Shown: positions 32,784 to 39,902 of the stretch, piece by piece | How the letters are laid out: every line of letters starts with the position of its first letter | How positions within the stretch are numbered: the stretch's first letter is position 1 | NCBI RefSeq assembly: GCF_001483755.1 | Contig: NZ_LQBK01000021.1 | Coordinates: 1-58,013 of the forward strand | Direction of reading: 5' to 3' | DNA: 58,013 nucleotides | From: Kocuria rosea subsp. polaris | GTDB taxonomy: Bacteria > Actinomycetota > Actinomycetes > Actinomycetales > Micrococcaceae | The notes under the pieces: model-generated | What the model saw: the letters and a program-made list of their open reading frames with translations, nothing else | The model's database searches: none | What the model was told of the DNA's origin: nothing | Made by a program: the position numbers and the translations under genes

Positions 32784-33728
32784 TCACACGGCCGCCCGGG
32801 CCCGCACGGCGGCGGCCGCGTCCGCGGCCACGAGATCCGCGTTGATCGCCGCGGCCGCGCCGAGCCCCGCTCCCGCGGCGGAGGAGACCATGGCCGAGAG
32901 ATCACCGGCGTTGCCGGCCGCCCACACCCCGGGGACCTCGGTGGCGCCCATCGGACCCGTGGCGATCAGCGTCCCGGCGGGGTGGTCGGTCAGGGTGCCG
33001 CCGAGCTGCTCGTAGAGCTCCGCCCGGGCCACGAACCGGGGCGCCACGACCACGGCGTCCACCGGGACCTCCCGGCCGTCGTCGAGGACCACCGCGCGCA
33101 GCGCGCCCTCCTCGAGGCGCAGCCGCCGGACGGGTCCCTCGACCACCCGGACCCCCAGGGCGTCGAGCTGCTCCCACGCCTCGGCGCCGGGATCCGGCAT
33201 CCGGTGCGGGAAGAAGGTGACGTCCTCGCTGAGCTGCCGGAACAGCAGCGTCTGGTGGATGCTCATGGGCACCGCGCCGAGCACCCCGATGCGCCGGCCG
33301 CGGACCTCCCAGCCGTGGCAGTAGGGGCAGTGCAGCACGCTGCGCCCCCACAGCTCGGCCACCCCGGGCACGTCGGGGAGCTCGTCGACCAGCCCGGTGG
33401 CGAGCAGCAGCCGCCGCGCCCGCAGCACGCCGCCGCCCGCGAGGCCGAGCGTGAACCCGTCCGCCCCGGCCCGGGCGGTCACGGCCCGGCCGGCCACGAT
33501 CGGCGCCCCGTACTGCTCCGCCTCGCGCCGGCCGGCGGCCAGCAGCTCCAGCGGCGAGATCCCCTCGCGGCCGAGGAGGTTGTGCGCGCCGGCGGCCGGG
33601 GCGTTGCGCGGTTCGCCGGCGTCCACCACGACCACCGAGCGCCGCGAGCGCGCCAGGGCCACGGCGGCACTCAGGCCGGCGGCGCCGCCGCCGACGACCA
33701 CCACGTCATGGGTCGGTTCCGGGCTCAT
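32784..33728 (-). CDS. Thioredoxin-reductase-like NAD(P)/FAD oxidoreductase
   Basis: The 314-residue flavoprotein has the FAD-binding GGGAAGLSAAVALARSRRSV motif and the redox-active CPYCHGWE pair. The usual NADPH-binding glycine motif is reduced (GRRIGVLGAVPMS). It ends with a typical second FAD motif (GVWAAGNAGDLSAM). The length and missing NADPH-site basic residues resemble the ferredoxin- or unknown-donor thioredoxin reductase-like group. The ATG at 33728 was chosen because the long upstream extension overlaps the divergent regulator gene. It is divergent from an XRE-cupin regulator, a common arrangement for this flavoprotein. Confidence 0.85.
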   Translation of the reverse strand: MSPEPTHDVVVVGGGAAGLSAAVALARSRRSVVVVDAGEPRNAPAAGAHNLLGREGISPLELLAAGRREAEQYGAPIVAGRAVTARAGADGFTLGLAGGGVLRARRLLLATGLVDELPDVPGVAELWGRSVLHCPYCHGWEVRGRRIGVLGAVPMSIHQTLLFRQLSEDVTFFPHRMPDPGAEAWEQLDALGVRVVEGPVRRLRLEEGALRAVVLDDGREVPVDAVVVAPRFVARAELYEQLGGTLTDHPAGTLIATGPMGATEVPGVWAAGNAGDLSAMVSSAAGAGLGAAAAINADLVAADAAAAVRARAAV

Positions 33729-33790
33729 GGCACACCTCAGGCTTTCCTGCGCTCTCGTCCGGCCGGGAACTCCCGGCCACAGCACCACGG

Positions 33791-33830
33791 TAGACGCACT
33801 GTGCGTACACGACATAGCATCTTGCTCATG
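33791..33830 (+). promoter_or_regulatory. Leaderless promoter of the XRE-cupin regulator
   Basis: TAGACG (33791-33796), an 18-bp spacer and TAGCAT (33815-33820) are followed 7 nt later by ATG 33828, with no ribosome-binding site. The 99-bp divergent region must also serve the flavoprotein gene. Confidence 0.55.
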
Positions 33831-34499
33831 ACGCAAGAACTGGACCTGGACGCCGTGATCCGCCGGCGCATCCGCGGCCTCCGGCTGGCGCGCGGCTGGT
33901 CCCTGGACGCGCTCGCGGCCCGGTGCCGGCTCAGCCCGTCCACGCTGAGCCGACTCGAGACCGGGCACCGCCGGATCGCCCTGGACCAGCTGGTGCCCAT
34001 CGCCCGCGCGCTCGACACCTCGCTGGACCAGCTCGTCGAGTCCCCCGAGGACGAGGACGTCGTGATCCGCCCGCAGCCCAGCAGCACGCCGGGGCTGACC
34101 ACGTGGTTGCTGTCCACCGAGCGGGCGCTGCACGGGATGACCGTGGCCAAGATGCGCATCCTGCCGGGCCGCCCGCCCGCCCCGGAGCGGCTCGCGGTGC
34201 ACCCCGGCCGGGACTGGTTCACCGTGCTCTCCGGGACCGCCCGCCTGCACCTGGGGGAGCGGGTGATCGTGGTCGAGGCGGGTCAGGCGGCGCAGTTCTC
34301 CACGATGGTCCCGCACGCCATCGTGGCGCAGGGCGGGCCGGTGGAGATCCTCACCGTGCTCGACCACGACGGCGAGCGCGCCCATCTGCACGCGGACGGT
34401 CCGGCCGGGGGCCCGGAGCCCTGCAGCGCCGAGCACGACCGGGGCGCATCCCGGGACCGGCCGGGGCGCCCCGGCCGAGGAGCAGGGCCCGGAGAATAA
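33828..34499 (+). CDS. XRE-family regulator with C-terminal cupin domain
   Basis: The 223-residue protein has an N-terminal helix-turn-helix (LRLARGWSLDALAARC, SPSTLSRLETGHRRIALDQL; about residues 15-70) and a C-terminal cupin barrel (HPGRDWFTVLSGTARLHLGE, VVEAGQAAQFSTMVPHAI; about 115-190). The tail is disordered and Arg/Gly-rich. Such proteins sense a small ligand through the cupin. It is divergent from the flavoprotein gene and probably regulates it. The start is supported by the -10 placed 7 nt upstream. Confidence 0.88.
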   Translation: MTQELDLDAVIRRRIRGLRLARGWSLDALAARCRLSPSTLSRLETGHRRIALDQLVPIARALDTSLDQLVESPEDEDVVIRPQPSSTPGLTTWLLSTERALHGMTVAKMRILPGRPPAPERLAVHPGRDWFTVLSGTARLHLGERVIVVEAGQAAQFSTMVPHAIVAQGGPVEILTVLDHDGERAHLHADGPAGGPEPCSAEHDRGASRDRPGRPGRGAGPGE

Positions 34500-34583
34500 T
34501 TGCCGCCCCCGCCCGGTTGTACACTCGACCAGGCGCCGCCCGTGCGAGGGCGCGCCGCTCCCGCCTCGATCCAGGACCGTGCG

Positions 34584-35444
34584 ATGACCTGTGCCCTGCC
34601 GTCCTTCCGGACGCCCCCGACCGTCCCCCTGCCCGTTCCCGGCGGGGACGACGACGCCCGCTGCCTCGGGGTGGACATCGGCGGGACGACCATCAAGTAC
34701 GCGGTCGTGGACCCGGTCCGCGGCACCACCGTCGGCCCCGTCCGCCGGGTGCCCACGCCGGCGCCGGCGACCCCGGCGGCAGTGGTGGCCGCCCTGCGCG
34801 GGGTCCTGGCGGGGCTGGAGGACGCACCGGAGCTGGACCGGCCCCTGACCGGGGTCGGCGTGGGCGTCCCGGCCATCATCGACCACGGCATCGCCCGCTC
34901 GGCCGCCCACCTCGACGACTCCTGGATCGGCGCGGACGCCCGGGAGCTGCTCGCCACCGGGCTGGGGCGGCAGGTCGCGGTGCTCAACGACGCCGACGCC
35001 GCCGGGCTGGCCGAGGTGCGCTTCGGCGCCGCCCGGGACGCCCGGGGCACGGTGCTGGTGATCACGCTGGGCACCGGGATCGGCTCGGCGCTGTTCCTGG
35101 ACGGGGAGCTGATCCCCAACAGCGAGTTCGGCCACGTCTGGCTGGACGGCCGCGACGTGGACGGCTGGGCCGGCGCCTCCGCCCGGACGGTGGAGGCGCT
35201 GGACTGGCCGACCTACACGGACCGGCTCCAGCGCTACCTGTCCCACCTCGAGCGCCTGATCTCTCCGGACCTGATCGTCCTCGGCGGGGGCATCAGCGAG
35301 CGGCACCAGGAGTTCCTGCCCCACCTGCGGCTGCGCGCCCGCGTGGCCCCCGCGCAGCTGCGCAACGCGGCCGGCATCGTCGGCGCCGGCCGCCAGGCCC
35401 ACCTCGGGGCGGAGCAGGCGGGCCGCCTCACCGGGATCCGCTGA
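34584..35444 (+). CDS. ppgK: Polyphosphate glucokinase (ROK family)
   Basis: The 286-residue kinase has the phosphate loop LGVDIGGTTIKYAVVD, LNDADAAGLAE with the catalytic Asp, and TLGTGIGSALFLDGELIPN followed by EFGH. These match actinobacterial polyphosphate/ATP glucokinases, which phosphorylate glucose using polyP. The start was taken at ATG 34584. A longer in-frame extension to 34500 would begin within the promoter area (TACACT at 34520-34525 is a likely -10). The stop codon lies in the loop of a perfect hairpin. Confidence 0.88.
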   Translation: MTCALPSFRTPPTVPLPVPGGDDDARCLGVDIGGTTIKYAVVDPVRGTTVGPVRRVPTPAPATPAAVVAALRGVLAGLEDAPELDRPLTGVGVGVPAIIDHGIARSAAHLDDSWIGADARELLATGLGRQVAVLNDADAAGLAEVRFGAARDARGTVLVITLGTGIGSALFLDGELIPNSEFGHVWLDGRDVDGWAGASARTVEALDWPTYTDRLQRYLSHLERLISPDLIVLGGGISERHQEFLPHLRLRARVAPAQLRNAAGIVGAGRQAHLGAEQAGRLTGIR

Positions 35445-35455
35445 GCGGATCCCGG
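35431..35455 (+). terminator. Perfect hairpin whose loop is the ppgK stop codon
   Basis: CCGGGATCCGC (35431-35441) and GCGGATCCCGG (35445-35455) are exactly complementary, and the 3-nt loop is the TGA stop itself. It is the only strong stem near the gene end, so it is probably the terminator. No U-tract follows. Confidence 0.6.
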
Positions 35456-35580
35456 GCACGGCTGCCTGAACGTCCGTGCACCACGGGCCGCGGTCCCTGG
35501 ACCGATGCGAAGGACTCTTCCCCCGTGTGACGTGGATCTCTATCATGGACAGGGACAGCGTGGTCGAGCACCCCGCCCGG

Positions 35581-35606
35581 CACGGGGACCTCAGCAGGTC
35601 CCCGTG
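35581..35606 (+). promoter_or_regulatory. Perfect 11-bp hairpin in the leader of the 115-aa gene
   Basis: CACGGGGACCT (35581-35591) and AGGTCCCCGTG (35596-35606) flank a CAGC loop. It lies between a likely -10 (TATCAT, 35541-35546) and the GGAG ribosome-binding site (35620-35623), 26 nt before the ATG. It could stabilise the transcript, bind a factor or act in attenuation; no alternative partner strand is obvious. Confidence 0.6.
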
Positions 35607-35632
35607 CGCTTCCACGACTGGAGATCCCCGCC

Positions 35633-35980
35633 ATGAGCCTTTCCGCACTGAGCCCTGTTCCCGACGACACCGGTGCCCTCGACGTCCTCCCGGGCATCGG
35701 CGTGGGTCCGGCCGTCGAGCCGGTCGCGTCGATCACCGTCTCCCACGTCGCCCGGTACCGCATGCGCACCGACCGTGCCGGCCTGGACCTCCGCGCCGGT
35801 GAGGCGGTGCTGTGCGCCCCCTACGAGCCGGTCGAGCTCGGGATGGTCGTGCTGGTCCGCTGCGAGGTCGACGGCTACACCCCGGGCGCCCTGATCCCGG
35901 CGGCCGACGTCGAGTACCTCGAACCGGTCGGACCGTCCTCCGGTCCGTTCGTCTGGGGCACGCCCGGCGTCCGCGACTGA
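35633..35980 (+). CDS. Small protein of unknown function (115 aa)
   Basis: The 115-residue protein has no signal peptide or membrane helix. Its centre (about residues 38-95: YRMRTDRAGLDLRAGEAVLC, VELGMVVLVRCEVDGYTPGA) looks like a small beta barrel of the SH3/KOW or S1-like kind, but I cannot assign a family. The promoter, leader hairpin and GGAG site suggest a genuinely expressed gene. It is convergent with the Tudor-like gene. Confidence 0.65.
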   Translation: MSLSALSPVPDDTGALDVLPGIGVGPAVEPVASITVSHVARYRMRTDRAGLDLRAGEAVLCAPYEPVELGMVVLVRCEVDGYTPGALIPAADVEYLEPVGPSSGPFVWGTPGVRD

Positions 35981-36002
35981 GCGCCGTGCCCGGCCCGCGG
36001 CG

Positions 36003-36206
36003 TCACGCCTCGGTCAGGGCGTCCGCCTTGTGGGTCGCACGGGCCCCGGTGTCGGCGGACTCCACGATGTAGTGCGGGTCGTCCGTGCTCGCGCGGTACG
36101 TGCGGCCGTCGAACTCGAAGTCCTCGGTCCTCTTCTCGACCACGGTGCCCTCGGTGGTGCCCTGGGGGGTGTTCCAGGTGACCTTGGTGCCCTTGCTCAG
36201 ACCCAT
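36003..36206 (-). CDS. DUF2945 / HVA1 Tudor-like small protein
   Basis: The 67-residue protein (MGLSKGTKVTWNTPQGTTEG..., YIVESADTGARATHKADALT) matches the hypervirulence-associated Tudor-domain/DUF2945 family: a single beta barrel with the GxxVxW start and the KxxAL end. Function is unknown in bacteria. The ATG is preceded by GGAGCAG. A GC-rich hairpin lies upstream at 36264-36296. Confidence 0.8.
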   Translation of the reverse strand: MGLSKGTKVTWNTPQGTTEGTVVEKRTEDFEFDGRTYRASTDDPHYIVESADTGARATHKADALTEA

Positions 36207-36263
36207 CAGCTGCTCCTTCTCCCGTGCTCGTCCGCGCCGGCGTCCGTGCATCCTTGCGCCGGT

Positions 36264-36296
36264 CCCGGCCGCCGCGGCGCGCCCTCGGCGGCCGGG
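36264..36296 (-). terminator. Perfect 11-bp hairpin downstream of the DHA2 exporter
   Basis: CCCGGCCGCCG (36264-36274) pairs exactly with CGGCGGCCGGG (36286-36296) across an 11-nt loop, about 110 bp past the exporter stop codon on the minus strand. It separates that operon from the downstream Tudor-like gene. The remainder of 36207-36408 shows no gene. Confidence 0.55.
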
Positions 36297-36408
36297 CACT
36301 CCCGGGTGTGGGGCCCAACCTACCGACGGATCGGGGCCCTGGCGAGGGTCTGTGGGCGCAGGGCGGGGGCAGGTCACGTCGGCCGGGCCGCCGCTGCCGC
36401 GCCGCCGG

Positions 36409-38094
36409 CTACCGGGCGGAGGCGGCGGGCTCGCGGGTGGCCGGGCCCTCGCGCGACGTGCGGGCACCGCGTCCTCCGGTGTCCCGGTCCTCGTCACCGG
36501 TCCGCCGGTCGGCAGGCCGGCCGGCGGTGCCCCCGAGGCGGCCCTCGGCGAGTGCCTCGGGCTCGACGTCCTGCTCGATCGTCGTGGCCAGCGGCTTCTC
36601 GGTCACGAAGCACAGCAGGGCGGCCGCGAGCAGCCCCAGGGGCAAGATCCACAGGAAGATGGGGGTCAGGGCGTCGTTGTAGGAGGTCACGATGGGGTCC
36701 TGCAGCGCCTGGGGGAGCGAGGCGACCACGGCAGGGGTCAGCGAGTTGGTCCCGCCCGTGCCACCCTCGAGCGCGGCCGCCGGCAGGCGCTCGGCCAGCA
36801 GATCGGCCAGCCGGCCCGCGAAGACGCTGCCGACCACGCCCGAGCCCAGGGTGGCGCCGATCTGGCGAAAGAAGTTGTTCGCCGCGGTGGCGGTGCCGAC
36901 CTGCCGCAGCGGGAAGGTGTTCTGCACGATCAGCACCAGCACCTGCATGGACAGGCCCAGGCCGAGGCCCAGGACCGCGATGTAGAGGCACACGTGCCAC
37001 ACGCCCTGCTCGGAGGTCAGGGTCGCGAGCAGACCCATGGCCACGGCCACGAGCACGCTCCCGGCCACCGGCAGCCACTTGTAGCGGCCCGTCCGGCTCA
37101 CTGCCCGCCCGGCGAGCACCGAGGTCAGGAGCATGGTGCCCATCATCGGCACCATCAGCAGCCCGGAGCGGGTGGCGTCGATGCCGAAGACCATCTGCAG
37201 GTAGGTGGGCAGGTAGCCGAGGGCCCCGAACATCGCCACGCCGGTGAGCAGCCCGGCCAGGGTGGTGAGGACGAAGTTGCGCTCGCGGAACAGGTGCATC
37301 GGGATGATCGGCTCGGCGGTGCGCCGTTCCACGGCCACGAAGGCCGCGGAGGTCACGAGCGTCCCGGCGATCAGGCCGAGGATCACGGGGTCGGTCCAGG
37401 CGTACTTGCCGCCGCCCCAGGTGGCGAACAGCACCAGGCAGGTCGTGGCCACGGCCAGCAGCGCCATGCCGCCGATGTCCAGGCGCGGCCGGCCGCTGTG
37501 CCGGGGGAGCTTGAGGAACAGGACGGCCCCGGCCAGCGCCAGGAGCCCGAGCGGGAGGTTGATCCAGAAGACCCAGCGCCAGCCGGGACCTTCGGTGAAG
37601 AACCCGCCCAGCAGCGGGCCGGCCACCGAGGCGAGGGCGAAGACGCCGCCCATGACGCCCATGTACTTGCCGCGCTCCCGGGCGGGGACCACGTCGGCGA
37701 TGGCGGCCTGGGAGAGGATGATCAGCCCGCCGCCGCCGAGGCCCTGGACGGCGCGGGCGGCGATGAGGACCTCGATGCTGCCCGCGAGCGCGCCGATCAC
37801 GGAGCCGGCCATGAACACCAGGATCGCGCCCAGGAGCAGGGGCTTGCGGCCCATCAGGTCCCCGAGCTTGCCGTAGACGGGCATCATGATGGTCGAGGCC
37901 AGGATGTAGGCGGTGATCACCCACAGCATCTCGTCGACCCCGTTGAGCTCGCCCACGATCGTGGGCAGCGCGGTGCTGAGCACGGTCTGGTTGAGCGCGG
38001 CCAGCAGCATGGAGAGCATGAGGCCCACGAAGAGCAGCACGAGGTGCCGGGAGCCGGTGGCCTGCTCGGTCCGGTGGGTGGGGGTGCGGGTCAT
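36409..38094 (-). CDS. DHA2-family (EmrB/QacA) drug exporter
   Basis: The 561-residue protein has 14 transmembrane helices. DHA2 landmarks are ALNQTVLSTALPTIVGELNG (motif D1), YGKLGDLMGRKPLLL (motif A) and GGVFALASVAGPLLGGFFTE (motif C). The C-terminal 60 residues form an Arg/Glu-rich cytoplasmic tail. It uses the proton gradient to expel hydrophobic drugs or metabolites. It starts at the ATG overlapping the TetR stop (4 bp) and is co-transcribed with that repressor. Confidence 0.92.
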   Translation of the reverse strand: MTRTPTHRTEQATGSRHLVLLFVGLMLSMLLAALNQTVLSTALPTIVGELNGVDEMLWVITAYILASTIMMPVYGKLGDLMGRKPLLLGAILVFMAGSVIGALAGSIEVLIAARAVQGLGGGGLIILSQAAIADVVPARERGKYMGVMGGVFALASVAGPLLGGFFTEGPGWRWVFWINLPLGLLALAGAVLFLKLPRHSGRPRLDIGGMALLAVATTCLVLFATWGGGKYAWTDPVILGLIAGTLVTSAAFVAVERRTAEPIIPMHLFRERNFVLTTLAGLLTGVAMFGALGYLPTYLQMVFGIDATRSGLLMVPMMGTMLLTSVLAGRAVSRTGRYKWLPVAGSVLVAVAMGLLATLTSEQGVWHVCLYIAVLGLGLGLSMQVLVLIVQNTFPLRQVGTATAANNFFRQIGATLGSGVVGSVFAGRLADLLAERLPAAALEGGTGGTNSLTPAVVASLPQALQDPIVTSYNDALTPIFLWILPLGLLAAALLCFVTEKPLATTIEQDVEPEALAEGRLGGTAGRPADRRTGDEDRDTGGRGARTSREGPATREPAASAR

Positions 38095-38723
38095 GAGAGC
38101 TTCTCCTGGAGGCGGTGGAAGAGGGCGAGCGCCGACTCGTGGTCCTCGGTCGGCAGCCCGCGTGCCGGGGAGTAGCCCTCGGCGGTGATGGCGAAGCGCA
38201 GGGGGACCCCGGCGAGGAGCACCAGCATCCGGGCGACCTCGTCCACGGGGTGCTCCCCGATCCCGGGGGACCACTCCGGCTCCCGGGCGAGCAGCTCCGC
38301 GAGGGTGTGGCGCACCAGGGCCTCGGCCTCGAGCATCAGCTCGTGCCGGCGGCGGCCCAGGCTCGGATGGTCCTGCAGGAGCCTCCGGCGCCGCTCGGCG
38401 TCCGGGCCCGCGTAGGCGCTGCGGGACACGGCCAGGAGCAGGCGGGAGACCTGGCCCAGCAGGTCGTGCTCGAGGGAGAAGCCCGCCAGGAGCTCCGGGT
38501 CCAGCGAGGGGGCCCGCATGCCCAGGACGGCGTCCTCCTTGGCGGGGAAGTAGTTGAAGAAGGTGCGCGGGGAGACTCCGGCCGCGGCGGCGACGGCCTC
38601 CACCGTGGTGCCCTCGACCCCGTGCTCGACCGCGAGGGCTGCGGCCGCCTCGTGGATCGCGGACCAGGTCTCGGCCTTCTTGCGGGCGCGCAGGGTGGGG
38701 GCAGGATCGGTGGGCATGCCCAT
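38091..38723 (-). CDS. TetR-family repressor of the DHA2 exporter
   Basis: The 210-residue regulator has an N-terminal TetR helix-turn-helix (ARKKAETWSAIHEAAAALAV, TTVEAVAAAAGVSPRTFFNYFPAKEDAVLG). A helical ligand-binding domain with a C-terminal MftR-like region follows. Start options are ATG 38723 (MGMPTD) or 38717 (MPTD); a longer frame to 38750 would run through the operators and was rejected. It is translationally coupled to the exporter and probably binds the paired sites at 38728-38758. Confidence 0.9.
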   Translation of the reverse strand: MGMPTDPAPTLRARKKAETWSAIHEAAAALAVEHGVEGTTVEAVAAAAGVSPRTFFNYFPAKEDAVLGMRAPSLDPELLAGFSLEHDLLGQVSRLLLAVSRSAYAGPDAERRRRLLQDHPSLGRRRHELMLEAEALVRHTLAELLAREPEWSPGIGEHPVDEVARMLVLLAGVPLRFAITAEGYSPARGLPTEDHESALALFHRLQEKLS

Positions 38724-38727
38724 ATTC

Positions 38728-38758
38728 TTGCACTTCTGCACTTTTTGCACAACTGCAA
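38728..38758 (-). promoter_or_regulatory. Paired operators for the TetR-exporter operon
   Basis: TTGCACTTCTGCA (38728-38740) and TTGCACAACTGCA (38745-38757) differ only at two positions of the spacer and repeat with a 17-bp period. Each contains a TGCA/TGCA inverted pair. They cover the expected promoter immediately upstream of the TetR start codon in an otherwise GC-rich region. Confidence 0.65.
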
Positions 38759-38802
38759 TATTTTGGGCCGGCCGCTCGCCCGCACGGGTGGGGCCGGGCG
38801 GC

Positions 38803-39132
38803 TCAGTCCTCGAGCGGGTCGTGCCCCCAGTTCATGAGGGAGTAGCGCCACCGGGTCTCCCGCACGTCCCCGTCGGGCCGCTGGGCCAGGTGGCGGTGGA
38901 CGTAGCCGACGACCTTGCGCATGTGCTCGTGGTCGGCGTCCGTGCGCTCGCTCTTCGGCGTCCGCAGGATCTCCACGATGCGCCGCCCGGAGCGGTGGCC
39001 CACGGACTCCCCGCCGTCGTCCTGGCCCACCGAGGCGGACACCTCGGTCTCCAGCCAGTCCGACAGCTGCCCGGCGGTCATGTTGACGGCCTCGTCGAAG
39101 TCCTTGCCGGTGGTGTCGTCGCCGCTGCTCAT
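38803..39132 (-). CDS. DUF3140 family protein
   Basis: The 109-residue protein (DFDEAVNMTAGQLSDWLETE, SVGHRSGRRIVEIL, VVGYVHRHLAQRP, YSLMNWGHDP) matches the actinobacterial DUF3140 family, which is small, helical and DNA-binding-like but uncharacterised. The ATG overlaps the stop codon of the GntR/FCD regulator (ATGA), so it is translated with that regulator. Its coupling to a malonate regulator is probably incidental, or at least unexplained. Confidence 0.8.
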   Translation of the reverse strand: MSSGDDTTGKDFDEAVNMTAGQLSDWLETEVSASVGQDDGGESVGHRSGRRIVEILRTPKSERTDADHEHMRKVVGYVHRHLAQRPDGDVRETRWRYSLMNWGHDPLED

Positions 39133-39770
39133 GTCTCGCTCCTCAGGACCAGTTCGGTGTACTCGTCTGCTTGGATCTGCACGTGCGCCCGCGCCTGCGC
39201 CCGGGCCGTCTCCGGGTCGTGCGCCAGGACGGCCTCCGCGATCGCCCGGTGCTCGTCCAGGCTCCTGGCCATCCGGTCGCCCACGCGCAGCTGGAGGCGG
39301 CGGTAGACCTCCAGGACGCCCTGCAGCTTCTCCGCCTCCGCGCGCAGGAACTCGTTGCCGGAGCCCGCGTAGATCGCCCGGTGGAAGCGGCTGTTGGCGT
39401 CGTAGTAGCCGTCCGGGTCGCCCTCCTGCACGAAGCGCCGGCACGCCTCGAGCGCCGCGGTCATCTCCGCGGCCGTCCCGGGGGGCATCCGCCGGGCGGC
39501 CAGCTCGGCGCAGAGGCCCTCCAGGTCCGCCATGACCTCGAACCGCTCCGCGAGCTCGCGCACGCCCAGACGGGAGACGAAGGTCCCGTGCTTGGGCCGG
39601 ATCTGCACCATCCCCGAGTTGCTGAGGTGCTGGAGCGCGTCGCGGATCGGGGTCCGGGAGCACCCGTACTCGGCGGAGATGCTCGTCAGGTCCAGCTTGT
39701 CGCCCGGTCGGTAGCGGCCGGCGACGATGGCCTCCTCCAGGCCCCGCCGCACGCGCACGGCTTCGGTCAT
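39129..39770 (-). CDS. GntR/FCD-family regulator of the malonate operon
   Basis: The 213-residue regulator has an N-terminal winged helix (LEEAIVAGRYRPGDKLDLTS, GCSRTPIRDALQHLSNSGMV) and a C-terminal FCD domain. The FCD metal/ligand residues are visible in DANSRFHRAIYAGSGNEFL and DEHRAIAEAV. It is divergent from the malonate genes, the arrangement of MatR/MdcY-like regulators, and presumably responds to malonate or malonyl-CoA. The ATG has AAGGAGC upstream. Confidence 0.88.
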   Translation of the reverse strand: MTEAVRVRRGLEEAIVAGRYRPGDKLDLTSISAEYGCSRTPIRDALQHLSNSGMVQIRPKHGTFVSRLGVRELAERFEVMADLEGLCAELAARRMPPGTAAEMTAALEACRRFVQEGDPDGYYDANSRFHRAIYAGSGNEFLRAEAEKLQGVLEVYRRLQLRVGDRMARSLDEHRAIAEAVLAHDPETARAQARAHVQIQADEYTELVLRSET

Positions 39771-39810
39771 CGTTGCTCCTTCGACGAGTGGTCCAAATCT
39801 ATCCCAGCCG

Positions 39811-39880
39811 AGCTGTGGTGCAGCTCACACGAATGCTCTACAGTGCCGTGATATATACAACAGCGCTCGAGATGTACACA
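39811..39880. promoter_or_regulatory. Divergent malonate promoter region with candidate GntR/FCD operators
   Basis: AGCTG-TGGTG-CAGCT (39811-39825) is a palindrome. TATACA (39854-39859) and TGTACA (39873-39878) fit the tGTAC-a core used by FadR/FCD regulators and are 19 bp apart. TACAGT (39839-39844) could be the -10 for the malonate operon. The ATG at 39903 has AGGAGC upstream. Confidence 0.5.
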
Positions 39881-39902
39881 TCATTCCCGTCAGGAGCTGA
39901 CC

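Noticed and set aside
32784-35648. Long minus-strand extension of the flavoprotein frame
   Set aside because: The extension overlaps the divergent regulator and polyphosphate glucokinase; the FAD motif begins right after the ATG at 33728.
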